The notes: generated by a model from the letters alone, not told the origin. A DNA stretch of 60,371 nucleotides from Actinomycetota bacterium (GCA_947448865.1 CANFOW010000005.1:1-60371), one strand, 5' to 3'; positions 17,799 through 26,837 are shown, counted from the first letter of the stretch. Translations and numbers: made by a program.

Positions 17799-17814
17799 AC
17801 CACAATTTGTAGGG
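17799..17814. promoter_or_regulatory. NrdR box 1 (promoter-distal half of a tandem pair, nearer nrdR)
   Basis: The sequence ACCACAATTTGTAGGG matches the published NrdR-box pattern acaCwAtATaTwGtgt in most positions. It is partnered by a second copy 32 bases away, about three DNA turns, as expected for cooperative NrdR binding. Confidence 0.72.
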
Positions 17815-17830
17815 GTTCGTCATATAACTA

Positions 17831-17846
17831 ACCACTAGATGTAGGA
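17831..17846. promoter_or_regulatory. NrdR box 2
   Basis: ACCACTAGATGTAGGA is aligned with box 1 (shared CCAC....GTAGG core, start 32 bases further). Between the boxes on the minus strand lies TTATAT, a plausible -10 element, so bound NrdR would cover the nrdR-nrdJ promoter. Confidence 0.7.
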
Positions 17847-17859
17847 CTCTATGCCTGAT

Positions 17860-17896
17860 ATAGCGGTTTTGCAAGCACGTCACTATAAACCGCTAT
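17860..17896. terminator. Hairpin terminator downstream of the LysM gene
   Basis: ATAGCGGTTT (17860-17869) pairs with AAACCGCTAT (17887-17896); TTTT follows on the plus strand. For the leftward LysM transcript the stem is present but without a T-run, so it separates the LysM gene from the nrdR promoter imperfectly. Confidence 0.55.
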
Positions 17897-17917
17897 TTTT
17901 GCGCGTGTCGCGATGTA

Positions 17918-18232
17918 CTAACGACTGGGAACGATTAATTGCTGACCGACCTGCAACGAACCTTCGCTGAGCCCATTGATTTGTTCAATCTCGAACACAG
18001 TTTTTCTTGGGTCACTTTCAGGATCCACCGAAAGCGCAATGTCCCAGAGCGTTTCGCCGGACTGCACAACAATCGTCTCCATCTGAGCCGGAACACTTGC
18101 AGCCTGAGCTTTGTGAATACCGAGAAACAGGAATGTCAGCACGAAAGGAACGAGTGAAAGTGCAGCAACCACGCGGCGTCCACGTCGTGTGAGCTGGCCT
18201 CGAGTTGCGTGTGTACTAGGGGAAGTAGTCAC
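17918..18232 (-). CDS. LysM protein, SOS-linked cell division inhibitor type (YneA/DivS-like position)
   Basis: A 104-residue protein: short basic N-terminus, one membrane segment (VVAALSLVPFVLTFLFLG) and a C-terminal LysM domain (VVQSGETLWDIALSVDPES to LQVGQQLIVP) that binds peptidoglycan. The GTG at 18232 is chosen because AAGGAG lies seven bases upstream; longer forms read through the LexA boxes. Divergence from lexA, the LexA boxes in front, size and topology match YneA of Bacillus, DivS of Corynebacterium and Rv2719c of Mycobacterium, which stop division during DNA damage. That role is inferred. Confidence 0.85.
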   Translation of the reverse strand: MTTSPSTHATRGQLTRRGRRVVAALSLVPFVLTFLFLGIHKAQAASVPAQMETIVVQSGETLWDIALSVDPESDPRKTVFEIEQINGLSEGSLQVGQQLIVPSR

Positions 18233-18253
18233 GATAATCTCCTTAGATAGAGT

Positions 18254-18269
18254 TCGAACACTTGTTCGA
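18254..18269. promoter_or_regulatory. LexA box A (TCGAACACTTGTTCGA)
   Basis: A perfect palindromic match to the TCGAAC-N4-GTTCGA LexA site, 22 bases upstream of the LysM start, so it should control the LysM gene most directly. Confidence 0.93.
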
Positions 18270-18270
18270 T

Positions 18271-18286
18271 TCGAACACATGTTTGA
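18271..18286. promoter_or_regulatory. LexA box B (TCGAACACATGTTTGA)
   Basis: One mismatch in the right half-site. It sits one base from box A, with centres 17 bases apart. Confidence 0.88.
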
Positions 18287-18323
18287 AATGTATACCCACC
18301 TTCCGACACAATGCAACTCATTT

Positions 18324-18339
18324 TCGAACAAATGTTTGA
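18324..18339. promoter_or_regulatory. LexA box C (TCGAACAAATGTTTGA)
   Basis: One mismatch in the right half-site; 100 bases upstream of the lexA start, so it probably gives LexA autoregulation. Confidence 0.88.
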
Positions 18340-18438
18340 TTATTGGCGTGTTTGGCTTTAAAGTAGTCAAAGAAGGCGTGTTGTAAGGCACGCAATCACG
18401 TTTCGAACTCCACGACACTTAAGGAAGGTGCGGATTTC

Positions 18439-19209
18439 ATGGCAAATCACCAGATTCCAAGCGACAACTCATCCGAGGTTGATCTAGTTACTGACGATTT
18501 CAATAGCGCGGTAGCTGCGGATGTCGCAGCTGACGACACTTCCGACAATGTTGTGGCGTTGCCAGACTCTCCAGCCGGAACAGACGGGCTCACAGCCCGA
18601 CAGCGCAAAATACTCGAGTTCATCACAGCCACCACTGCTGACCGAGGCTTTCCCCCTAGTGTTCGCGAAATCGGCGAGGCCGTTGGACTCAGTAGCTCTT
18701 CTAGCGTTCAGTACCAGGTTGTGCAACTTGCGGAAAAGGGATTCCTTAGTCGAAATGCCACCCTTGCTCGTGGCATTGATGTCCGGATGCCAACAGGAAC
18801 TCCAGAACATCTAGCCCCCGGTGATCTCAATCCAGCCGCTACATACGTGCCACTGGTCGGACGGATTGCAGCAGGCGGACCGATTCTGGCAGAACAAACC
18901 GTTGAAGATGTATTCCCGCTACCTAAGTCACTTGTTGGTGAAGGCACATTATTCATGCTGACCGTACAAGGTGATTCGATGGTTGACGCGGCTATATGCG
19001 ACGGAGACTTCGTCGTAATTCGCCAGCAACCTACCTGCGAAAACGGTGACATCGTTGCTGCACTCATCGATGACGAGGCAACTGTAAAGACCTACAAAAA
19101 ACGCGATGGGCACGTGTGGCTAATGCCGCACAATCCAGCTTACGAACCAATCCTGGGCGATAACGCAGTCATCATGGGTAAGGTCGTCTCGGTTCTTCGC
19201 AAAGTATGA
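18439..19209 (+). CDS. lexA: SOS repressor LexA
   Basis: Represses DNA damage genes until RecA filaments trigger its self-cleavage. In 256 residues: an acidic extension of about 48 residues, the winged helix-turn-helix ([29 protein letters not shown]), then the S24 peptidase-like domain with the Ala-Gly cleavage bond in [10 protein letters not shown], catalytic Ser in [11 protein letters not shown] and Lys in [16 protein letters not shown] precedes the ATG. The long acidic N-terminal extension is unusual beside shorter LexA proteins but occurs in actinobacteria. The stop codon lies inside a 14-bp tandem repeat. Confidence 0.97.
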   Translation: MANHQIPSDNSSEVDLVTDDFNSAVAADVAADDTSDNVVALPDSPAGTDGLTARQRKILEFITATTADRGFPPSVREIGEAVGLSSSSSVQYQVVQLAEKGFLSRNATLARGIDVRMPTGTPEHLAPGDLNPAATYVPLVGRIAAGGPILAEQTVEDVFPLPKSLVGEGTLFMLTVQGDSMVDAAICDGDFVVIRQQPTCENGDIVAALIDDEATVKTYKKRDGHVWLMPHNPAYEPILGDNAVIMGKVVSVLRKV

Positions 19210-19238
19210 GTCGCAAAGTATGAGTCGCAAAGTATGAG
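19197..19238. repeat. 14-bp unit TCGCAAAGTATGAG in three exact tandem copies
   Basis: Copies at 19197-19210, 19211-19224 and 19225-19238. The first contains the last lexA codons and its stop (TGA 19207-19209), the others follow it, so the duplication does not alter the protein. Confidence 0.95.
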
Positions 19239-19268
19239 GTGAGGTTGGCTGCTGTGCCAATGCAATCT

Positions 19269-21350
19269 TTAATGCGATTGAGCGTCAGCCGAAGCGTCTA
19301 AGTTTCGTAGCGATGAAAGAACTAGTGCTTTGTCGGTTGTGTACCATAACGGTGGCAAACTTGCTCGTAACGTTTTTCCATAAGATTTCGTCGAAAGTCG
19401 GCTGTCCAGAATTGCTACGACTCCCCGATCATCGGTGCTACGAATAAGTCGGCCAACTCCCTGAGCGAGCAACAGAGCGGCACGAGGGACTTGCACTGAA
19501 CTGAATCCGCTTCCACCTTGAGCATCAACACGAGCTGCGCGAGCCGACATCACAGGATCATCGGGACGCGGAAATGGGATTCGATCGATTGTGACCAAGG
19601 TGCACGTGTTGCCCGGCACATCAATTCCCTGCCACAAGGACACCGTGCCCAACAATGTTGCCCGCGGCTCGGCTTTGAATCGTCGCACCAGATCAACCAC
19701 GGAATCGCCCTTTTGAGCCACAATCAGCGGACGATCAGCACGTCCGCGAAAACGAATACCTAGGTACTCCGAGGCTCGCTCAACCCCACGCCACGAGGAA
19801 AACAAAGACAACGTGCGACCACCGGCTGCATCAATCAGGTCTACTAATTCGTCAAGAGCCTCTTCTGCAACGCCCGTAGACGAGGGAGGCGGCAAATGGG
19901 AAGCACAATACAAAATTCCTTGACGTGCGTAGTCAAACGGACTACCGACATCGAGGCCTTTCCAATTGAGCTCGACTGCCGGGCTGCGGGCGGGTTCATC
20001 AACTCCATCCTGAGTCGACACGCGCAAAGATTGCGGCACAAGACCAACGGACTTGGCAACAGCGTCCATCTTGCCGCCAACAGTTAATGTCGCACTTGTC
20101 ATAACAACGGTCGTGTCATGAAATAGCGCATCGCGCAAAAATTCTGCTACTGATAATGGTGCGTGATGCACAATAGGTGATCGCTCAGTGTTGAGCCAAT
20201 TCACTCCATAATCATCAGTAGTCAGTAAAACTCCAGATGTGTTCAAAATTTCTTGAAGATCCGCTTTAGCTCGTTTTTTTGCAGCCGCTACTTGAGGTTC
20301 ATCTGTCGAGGATGTTCCAATTTCGTTTACAGCAATTTTGCACACGTCTCTAATTGACGTGATGGCACTATGCAACGAGCCAACAATTTCTTCTATACGA
20401 GTGACTGTCCCAAACGTTTCTACATTATTGAAAGCCAGACCTAAACTATCTGCGCAATCCATCAAGCGATCGTAGGTCGCGTTATCTATGTACTTGCGTG
20501 ACATTTTTGCAGCACGCTCAACAGCTGCCACATCGAGTGAGCCAGCTAGGGCATTCGTGGTTTTATCTACTAACTCGTGTGCTTCATCGATCACCACGAC
20601 ATCATGCGGCGGCAAAATCGGTAATCCTTCAATCACGTCAAGAACTAACAAAGCGTGATTAGTGATCACAATGTCGCTTGCCTGCGCCGTAGCCCGAGCT
20701 TTTTCTGCAAAGCAGTCTTGTCCCCAAGCACACTTCGAGGCACCGATACATTCACGACCGGAGACTGTGACTGACTTCCATAGACGCCCGTCAATATCGT
20801 GCGGATAGTCGTCTCGATCGCCAGTGTCTGTCGCGGCGACCCAAGTTCGTAGTTTCTTGGCTTGCTTACCTAAACGTGAGGTCGACACCTCGAAAAGGGC
20901 CATGTCCTCATCGTCGTCGCTCGAGGCTGTTTGGCTGTCTCGGTTGAATTTGTCCAAACACACATAGTTATGACGACCTTTTAACACTGCAAAACTCACA
21001 CTGCGTCCAAGATGCGTCTTCAAGGCGTTGGTAGCGGCCGGTAAATCTTCTTCGATTAATTGGCGCTGGAGCGCAAGCGTTGCCGTTGCTACGACAGTGC
21101 GGTTCTCCCCGTCATCGTCTACCCCAGCGGCCGCTCGCACAATAGCCGGAACCAAGTACCCCAAAGACTTGCCAGTACCCGTTCCAGCCTGAACCACAAG
21201 GTGCTGACCAGACTTCATAGCCTCAAATACCGCATTTGCCATGTCATGTTGGCCTTGCCTGAGGCTTCCTCCAAGTGCCGTGACAACGGCGTTCAAAGCC
21301 TTGTCTACGGAGGTCCCAGTGGTCATTTGTACACGGTATCTCAGGTCCAT
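19269..21350 (-). CDS. dinG: DinG/XPD-type ATP-dependent DNA helicase
   Basis: A 5'-3' superfamily 2 helicase with an iron-sulfur cluster, acting in repair or R-loop removal. Seen: Walker A QAGTGTGKSLGYLVP, Fe-S cysteines in HNYVCLDK and ECIGASKCAWGQDCF, ITNHALLVLD, the DEAH box VVIDEAHELV, TSATLTVGG, GTVSLWQGIDVPG and QGVGRLIRSTDDRG. 693 residues is normal for the family. The ATG at 21326 (MTTGTSVDKA) is an alternative start, which fits better because the longer form adds eight unsupported residues. Divergent from the lipoprotein gene. Confidence 0.93.
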   Translation of the reverse strand: MDLRYRVQMTTGTSVDKALNAVVTALGGSLRQGQHDMANAVFEAMKSGQHLVVQAGTGTGKSLGYLVPAIVRAAAGVDDDGENRTVVATATLALQRQLIEEDLPAATNALKTHLGRSVSFAVLKGRHNYVCLDKFNRDSQTASSDDDEDMALFEVSTSRLGKQAKKLRTWVAATDTGDRDDYPHDIDGRLWKSVTVSGRECIGASKCAWGQDCFAEKARATAQASDIVITNHALLVLDVIEGLPILPPHDVVVIDEAHELVDKTTNALAGSLDVAAVERAAKMSRKYIDNATYDRLMDCADSLGLAFNNVETFGTVTRIEEIVGSLHSAITSIRDVCKIAVNEIGTSSTDEPQVAAAKKRAKADLQEILNTSGVLLTTDDYGVNWLNTERSPIVHHAPLSVAEFLRDALFHDTTVVMTSATLTVGGKMDAVAKSVGLVPQSLRVSTQDGVDEPARSPAVELNWKGLDVGSPFDYARQGILYCASHLPPPSSTGVAEEALDELVDLIDAAGGRTLSLFSSWRGVERASEYLGIRFRGRADRPLIVAQKGDSVVDLVRRFKAEPRATLLGTVSLWQGIDVPGNTCTLVTIDRIPFPRPDDPVMSARAARVDAQGGSGFSSVQVPRAALLLAQGVGRLIRSTDDRGVVAILDSRLSTKSYGKTLRASLPPLWYTTDKALVLSSLRNLDASADAQSH

Positions 21351-21457
21351 GACCCAAATGTTTATCCAAGCATGGATGCTTTATCCGACATTATGGGTTA
21401 CGGTGGATAAGTTGCGGGGGCTAACCGAAATGCCCTACAAGTACTTCGGAGGACACT

Positions 21458-22216
21458 ATGAAGTTTAAGAAAATAACGTTTGTGGCGATAGCCGCTACAG
21501 CGTCACTAGCGCTAAGCGCTTGTGGAGCTAGCTACCAAGCATTAGGCACGGAAATGCAGGCGTCTGCCCGCGGAACTGTGGACCTGACTACATACAACGG
21601 ATCGATTTTCTTCGGCAATCCAGTCCCACGCACTGACGCAGGGTCAACAACAGCCAAAGTCAAGGCAAATATTTCCTACTCCGGTGGAAACTGGAACATC
21701 AATGGAGAATGGCAAGACGGAATCGTGTCATTCAAGTTCCAAGGTGTTTCGCCATACATTGCAGTTGCATATTGTGGACTTATCTCTTCATGCTCCCCGA
21801 TAAATCCAGGACCAGCAGCTCCGTTCGCAGCAAAGATGCGCACTCAGGTAAAGGGCTTAGCCGCTAATACGTCCAATGGCCACCATGACAACAATGGTTG
21901 GGTCAATGGTGGTTGTCTTCCAATGCTCGCGTATTACAAGAGCACAAACGTTGATCACCCAGGTGTGGGCCAAGTTGCACTCGCTATCTGTGACTCAGCA
22001 AACGGTGGCGGAACATTCGGTTGGACAAATCCCGATTACATCGCAGTGAGCATTCTTGACACCAATAGTTTTGGTGATGCAAGCCCATATACGTATTACA
22101 CATCAGGTGGATATTTCTCTGGCCGCGAAAGTGGAACTCAGGTTGCCATTCGACAGACATTCCAGTCGCCAACTGCAACACCTTCACCACTGTGGCCATC
22201 ACCAGTTCCACAGTAA
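21458..22216 (+). CDS. Lipoprotein of unknown function
   Basis: A 252-residue protein with a signal peptide and lipobox LSAC (Cys about residue 22), preceded by GGAGGAC. The mature part is rich in Gly, Asn and Ser with several Cys (YCGLISSC, GGCLPML, AICDS) and ends in a Thr/Pro/Ser-rich tail (SPTATPSPLWPSPVPQ). Beta-rich secreted folds often have this composition, but I recognise no family. It converges on hflX with a hairpin between. Confidence 0.75.
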   Translation: MKFKKITFVAIAATASLALSACGASYQALGTEMQASARGTVDLTTYNGSIFFGNPVPRTDAGSTTAKVKANISYSGGNWNINGEWQDGIVSFKFQGVSPYIAVAYCGLISSCSPINPGPAAPFAAKMRTQVKGLAANTSNGHHDNNGWVNGGCLPMLAYYKSTNVDHPGVGQVALAICDSANGGGTFGWTNPDYIAVSILDTNSFGDASPYTYYTSGGYFSGRESGTQVAIRQTFQSPTATPSPLWPSPVPQ

Positions 22217-22229
22217 AACTAAGCACGTC

Positions 22230-22250
22230 GTGAATGCCTAGCGCATTCAC
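22230..22250. terminator. Terminator hairpin between convergent lipoprotein and hflX
   Basis: GTGAATGC (22230-22237), loop CTAGC, GCATTCAC (22243-22250): a perfect 8-bp stem. No strong T-run on either side, so efficiency is uncertain. Confidence 0.55.
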
Positions 22251-22261
22251 TATTGAGTGCC

Positions 22262-23704
22262 TCAGTCGCTAGAGAGTGGTTCAATCACACTTGCTAATGA
22301 CTGGGGCACTCGTGCTATGACGACACTGCCTTGTTCGACATCGGTGCGGCTAATAACTTGACCTTCACGATAAATCCGCGCAACGATGTCGCCGCGGTCA
22401 TACGGAATCGTTGCCTTGATATCAACCTGTGGCCACGGTAACTGCTCGTCTATGAGCCGAAGTAAATCTTCAAGCCCAAGCCCGGTCTTAGCGGAAATAA
22501 TTACTGAATTTTTTTCCTTGAGTTGCAACTCGGCAAGAGCATGGGCTTCTGCAAGGTCTGCTTTATTAATCACAATGAGTTCAGGGATGTGAATGGCATC
22601 AATTTGCGCAAGTACCTCACGCACTGCTCGAATTTGTCCGTAAGGATCTGGATCACTTCCATCTACAACATGAACGATGAGATCAGCTGCTGCAACCTCT
22701 TCGAGGGTTGAACGGAAAGCCTCAACAAGTTGATGTGGGAGGTCTCTGACAAATCCCACAGTGTCGCTCAGTGTGAACTCACGTCCGGTCGAAGTATGTG
22801 CTTGACGAACAGTGGGATCTAGCGTGGCAAACAGCGCATTCTCAACCAGTACGCCTGCTTGAGTGAGTCGATTAAGCAAACTTGATTTTCCGGCGTTTGT
22901 ATACCCCGCAATCGCAACGCTGGGAACGTTGCCTTTTCGTCTGGCAGCTCTTTGTGTTGTGCGCGACTTTTCCATGTCAGCAATTTCGCGACGCAGTTTT
23001 GCCATGGACTTACCGATACGTCGACGATCGGTTTCCAACTTTGTTTCACCTGGCCCACGGGTACCAATTCCGCCACCTTGTGAACCTACGCGGCCACCTG
23101 ACTGACGAGACAGTGACTCACCCCAGCCCCGCAAGCGCGGCAACATGTATTGCATTTGAGCAAGACTTACTTGCGCCTTACCTTCACGACTGCGGGCATG
23201 CTGCGCAAAAATGTCCAGGATGAGCCAGGTGCGGTCGACAACCTTAACTTTCACCACTTCTTCCATTTTGCGTAACTGACCTGGCGACAGTTCTCCGTTG
23301 CAAATCACAGTGTCAGCACCCGTTGCCACAACAACGCTTCTGAGTTCCGCCAGCTTGCCTGAACCGATGTAGGTAGCGGGATCTGGTCTGTCTCGACGTT
23401 GAATCATGGCGTCCATCACTTGCGAGCCAGCAGTCTGCGCCAATAAGGCCAGCTCGGCCATTGAACGCTCCTCAGCGTCCAAAGTCCCAGACGTCCACAC
23501 ACCAATAAGTACGACTTTTTCAAGCCGCAGCTGGCGATATTCAACTTCAGTTACATCTTCGAGCTCAGTACCTAAACCAACAATGCGGCGAAGTCCCTGC
23601 CGAGCCTCAAGATCTAACGAAATTTCATCATCAAAGTCGCTCAGAAGTCCACGCTCAATTCGCCTGTCGCAACAATTCGTGCGGGACCACGCAAAGTGAG
23701 CACA
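22262..23704 (-). CDS. hflX: Ribosome-associated GTPase HflX
   Basis: Splits or rescues stalled ribosomes. Seen: the HflX N-domain (DPATYIGSGKLAELR, ICNGELSPGQLR, RTWLILDIFAQHA), GGIGTRGPGETKLETDRR, then the G domain with VAIAGYTNAGKSSLLNRL (G1), DTVGFVRDLPHQLV (G3), VINKADLAE (G4). The frame has no ATG near the expected N-terminus. A GTG at 23500 would cut off the conserved EKVVLIGVW stretch, so the start must lie upstream: GTG at 23704 (60 bases inside dapF) or possibly CTG at 23644, which overlaps the dapF stop as CTGA. Confidence 0.9.
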   Translation of the reverse strand, partial: CAHFAWSRTNCCDRRIERGLLSDFDDEISLDLEARQGLRRIVGLGTELEDVTEVEYRQLRLEKVVLIGVWTSGTLDAEERSMAELALLAQTAGSQVMDAMIQRRDRPDPATYIGSGKLAELRSVVVATGADTVICNGELSPGQLRKMEEVVKVKVVDRTWLILDIFAQHARSREGKAQVSLAQMQYMLPRLRGWGESLSRQSGGRVGSQGGGIGTRGPGETKLETDRRRIGKSMAKLRREIADMEKSRTTQRAARRKGNVPSVAIAGYTNAGKSSLLNRLTQAGVLVENALFATLDPTVRQAHTSTGREFTLSDTVGFVRDLPHQLVEAFRSTLEEVAAADLIVHVVDGSDPDPYGQIRAVREVLAQIDAIHIPELIVINKADLAEAHALAELQLKEKNSVIISAKTGLGLEDLLRLIDEQLPWPQVDIKATIPYDRGDIVARIYREGQVISRTDVEQGSVVIARVPQSLASVIEPLSSD

Positions 23705-24471
23705 CCGTCACGACTATCAACGAAAACTGTTCCGCCCAGTAAATCAACTTGAATAGTCCACGTGTCACCAAGGTTGTTGCTCTTGGCCCATACGTCGGCT
23801 GCAGCACACGAGCCGGAGCCACAGGCGAGAGTTTCTCCAACTCCTCGCTCGTATGTTCGCATTCCAATGTGATGTGTGCCGCGTTGTTCAATGAATTCAA
23901 AGTTGGCATCATGCGGAAAAATTGACTGAGGTTCTACAACGGGTTTGGTGTGTAAGTCACCAACTGCAGTGATGTCAGAAACTACTGCAACGCAATGAGG
24001 ATTCGGAACAAAAACAGCAGTCGCATCCCATTGACCCTGTGGAGTTGTCACTCGTGGCGCCTCAGTGGTGGTTGGCCAGGTTGCTCTACCAATTTCCACC
24101 GCAATGTTATTGAAGTCAGTATCGTTTTCGTCGATAGTGACTCGGACTACCCCAGCTCGAGACCCAATGTCAAATGAACCTCGTGACTCAAGATTGTGTT
24201 CTACGAGATATCGGGCAAATACGCGTAAACCATTTCCACAGGTTTCTGCAATTGATCCATCTGCATTGCGATAATCCATGAAGAAGCGATCATCTTTACG
24301 AATCACGCGTAGAACACCATCTGCGCCAATTCCACGGTGACGATCACAAATACGCGCTACTTGGTCAGCCGTGAAGTCGTATTTGCCGTCTAGATCATTG
24401 ACGACCACGAAATCATTTCCAGCACCATGACCTTTAAGGAATGGCACGCGAGAAGTATGGTGTGAACTCAT
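23641..24471 (-). CDS. dapF: Diaminopimelate epimerase
   Basis: Converts LL- to meso-diaminopimelate for lysine and peptidoglycan. 276 residues with the two catalytic cysteines in AETCGNGLRVFARY and ETLACGSGSCAAA, plus KGHGAGNDFVVV and GIGADGVLRV at the N-terminus. The ATG at 24471 overlaps the miaA stop by four bases. A dapF between miaA and hflX is the standard actinobacterial order, and dapA and dapB of the same pathway occur further along in the window. Confidence 0.97.
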   Translation of the reverse strand: MSSHHTSRVPFLKGHGAGNDFVVVNDLDGKYDFTADQVARICDRHRGIGADGVLRVIRKDDRFFMDYRNADGSIAETCGNGLRVFARYLVEHNLESRGSFDIGSRAGVVRVTIDENDTDFNNIAVEIGRATWPTTTEAPRVTTPQGQWDATAVFVPNPHCVAVVSDITAVGDLHTKPVVEPQSIFPHDANFEFIEQRGTHHIGMRTYERGVGETLACGSGSCAAADVWAKSNNLGDTWTIQVDLLGGTVFVDSRDGVLTLRGPARIVATGELSVDF

Positions 24472-25391
24472 GTTGAGCCAATTCTATTCGCCAGTGTTAT
24501 CACGTCGTCTGCTGTCACAGAATCTGCATCGAACCAATGAATGCGCGAATCTCGCTTAAACCACGATTCTTGCCGTCGAACATAGCGCCTGGTGCCAAAT
24601 ACGGTGTCCTCTTTGGCTTGCTCCATAGAACATTCACCCTTAATGGCACTTACTATCTGTTGATAGCCCAGGGCTTTAGATGCTGTCACTCCTTGTTCTA
24701 GTCCTAGAGACAGCAAGTGCTCAACTTCTGAAACAAATCCTTGCTGCCACATAAGCTCGACTCTGGTTGAGATGCGCGAATCTATATCTGAGCGATCCCG
24801 ACGAAGTCCCACGCGAATAGCCGGAACAACCTCAGGAAGTTCTCGCATTGACGTTATAGGCGCTGCACCAGTTACTTCAATGACTTCGAGTGCTCGAATA
24901 ATTCGACGCAGATTCGTCGGTAAAACCGGCGCGGCCGCTATGGGATCACGTGTGACTAGCCGCTCATACATTGCCGCGGTTCCGATGTCTTCGGCTTCCT
25001 TTTCAAGTCTGAGTCTCACTTCGGGGTCACCTGCGGGAAACTGCATGTCATCAAGCAATGCGTTGATGAAGAGCCCCGATCCACCGACAACGACAGCGGC
25101 ATGGCCGCGCTGGTGTATCTGCTCTATTGCAGCACGAGCATCGCGTTGGTATTCAGCAACTGTTGCAGTCTGGGTCACGTCGAGCACATCAAGCATGTGG
25201 TGCATAATTCCGCGTCGGTCAGACAGCGAAACTTTAGCTGTACCTATGTCCATTCCGCGATACAACTGCATGGAATCGGCGTTGACTATTTCAGAATCTG
25301 AAAATTTTTCGGCTAATGTCACTGCAAGTTCTAGTGACAATTCCGTCTTGCCAACAGCAGTTGGCCCAAGAATTACAAACGTGGGCGGCAT
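24468..25391 (-). CDS. miaA: tRNA dimethylallyltransferase
   Basis: Adds a dimethylallyl group to A37 of tRNAs that read codons beginning with U; MiaB then methylthiolates the product. 307 residues with the P-loop LGPTAVGKTELS, NADSMQLYRGMDIGTAK and the VVGGSGLFINALL and RRYVRRQESWF segments of the tRNA-binding site. The gene is separated from miaB by two bases and overlaps dapF by four. Confidence 0.96.
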   Translation of the reverse strand: MPPTFVILGPTAVGKTELSLELAVTLAEKFSDSEIVNADSMQLYRGMDIGTAKVSLSDRRGIMHHMLDVLDVTQTATVAEYQRDARAAIEQIHQRGHAAVVVGGSGLFINALLDDMQFPAGDPEVRLRLEKEAEDIGTAAMYERLVTRDPIAAAPVLPTNLRRIIRALEVIEVTGAAPITSMRELPEVVPAIRVGLRRDRSDIDSRISTRVELMWQQGFVSEVEHLLSLGLEQGVTASKALGYQQIVSAIKGECSMEQAKEDTVFGTRRYVRRQESWFKRDSRIHWFDADSVTADDVITLANRIGST

Positions 25392-25393
25392 GA

Positions 25394-26833
25394 TTAGAGC
25401 CGTTGCAGGGTAGGAATTCCCAACATGACACCGTTAGTTGACGGGGTCTGACCAATTTCACTCATGTCACCTGCGACTGTGGTGCGTACTGACAACAATG
25501 TGTCGGCCACGAGGTGATGTGGTGCAGCATGTGTAACTGTGGCAGTCACTATGTCACCGGGGCGAATGTTGTGTTCGACACCATCAAGCGTTTTTGAAAC
25601 ATGCACAAGCCGGTAATCCTTAGCACGACCTGAAAGACGACCTGTGTTCTGATCTTTGCGACCTTCTCCAGTCGCAATGAGCACTTCAACGGTCTGTCCA
25701 ACAAAACTCTTGTTTTCTTCCCAAGACACGTCGTTACCGAGTGCAACTAATCTCTCGTAACGATCCTGGACTACTTCGGGGGCAACTTGATCGTCCATCG
25801 TTGCAGCAGGTGTACCCGGTCGTTTTGAATATTGGAATGTGTATGCGTTCATGAACCGTGCTTGTGAAACCACATTCATGGTTTGTTGAAAATCATCTTC
25901 GGTCTCGCCAGGGAAACCCACAATAATGTCAGTTGTAATTGCAGCATCCGGCATGGCTGTGCGCACGCGATCAATGATTCCCAAATATTTTTCCACTCGG
26001 TACGAGCGACGCATCGCCGAAAGTATGCGATCTGATCCAGATTGCAACGGCATGTGTAGTTGAGGCATGACATTGTGAGTCTCAGCCATCGCATCAATGA
26101 CATGATCGGTGAAATCACGTGGGTGCGGACTGGTAAAGCGAACACGTTCTAGGCCGTCAATTGATCCGCATGCTCGAAGCAAGTCCGCAAAAGCGTAGCG
26201 GTCACCGAATTCAACACCATAGGCATTGACGTTTTGGCCCAGCAACGTAATTTCTAAAACACCCTGATCAACGAGAGCCTTGATTTCATTCAAGATGTCA
26301 GCTGGACGTCGATCCTTTTCGCGACCGCGCAACGCAGGGACAATACAAAACGTGCAGGTGTTGTTGCATCCCACACTGATAGACACCCAAGCCGTGCTGG
26401 CGCTATCGCGCCGTGCGGGCAGTGTCGAAGGAAACACATCCAGAGACTCCAGGATTTCAATCTGGGCCTCTTGTTCAATCCGAGCCCGTTCGAGCAACGC
26501 AGGTAAGGCATCCATGTTGTGAGTACCAAAAACCACATCAACAAAAGGTGCTTTGTCAATGATGGTTCCGCGGTCTTTCTGAGCCAGGCAACCACCAACC
26601 GCAATCTTGAGATTTGGATTCTCTTTCTTGAGTGGCTTGAGCTGACTTAGTGCCCCATAAAGTTTGTTGTCGGCATTTTCTCGAACCGCGCAGGTATTAA
26701 ACACGACAAGATCAGCCTGTGAACCAGCATCGGCAAGAACATATCCAGCCGTTTCTAGTAGACCGGAAATCCGTTCAGAGTCATGCACATTCATCTGGCA
26801 GCCCAGTGTGCGCACTTCATAGGTTTCGGTCAT
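25394..26833 (-). CDS. miaB: tRNA-2-methylthio-N6-dimethylallyladenosine synthase
   Basis: Radical SAM methylthiotransferase for tRNA A37. In 479 residues: the UPF0004 domain with [15 protein letters not shown] and three cluster cysteines (including [11 protein letters not shown] and VGGCLAQ), the radical-SAM CxxxCxx[29 protein letters not shown], and a C-terminal TRAM domain. It sits next to miaA, its pathway partner, and after recX, whose stop is four bases upstream of its start. Confidence 0.97.
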   Translation of the reverse strand: MTETYEVRTLGCQMNVHDSERISGLLETAGYVLADAGSQADLVVFNTCAVRENADNKLYGALSQLKPLKKENPNLKIAVGGCLAQKDRGTIIDKAPFVDVVFGTHNMDALPALLERARIEQEAQIEILESLDVFPSTLPARRDSASTAWVSISVGCNNTCTFCIVPALRGREKDRRPADILNEIKALVDQGVLEITLLGQNVNAYGVEFGDRYAFADLLRACGSIDGLERVRFTSPHPRDFTDHVIDAMAETHNVMPQLHMPLQSGSDRILSAMRRSYRVEKYLGIIDRVRTAMPDAAITTDIIVGFPGETEDDFQQTMNVVSQARFMNAYTFQYSKRPGTPAATMDDQVAPEVVQDRYERLVALGNDVSWEENKSFVGQTVEVLIATGEGRKDQNTGRLSGRAKDYRLVHVSKTLDGVEHNIRPGDIVTATVTHAAPHHLVADTLLSVRTTVAGDMSEIGQTPSTNGVMLGIPTLQRL

Positions 26834-26837
26834 TGTC

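Noticed and set aside
23498-23500. GTG at 23500 as the HflX start
   Set aside because: It lies in the conserved IGVW strand and would delete the N-terminal domain.
24772-25413. A 213-residue plus-strand open frame
   Set aside because: Antisense to miaA, no ribosome binding site and low-complexity composition.
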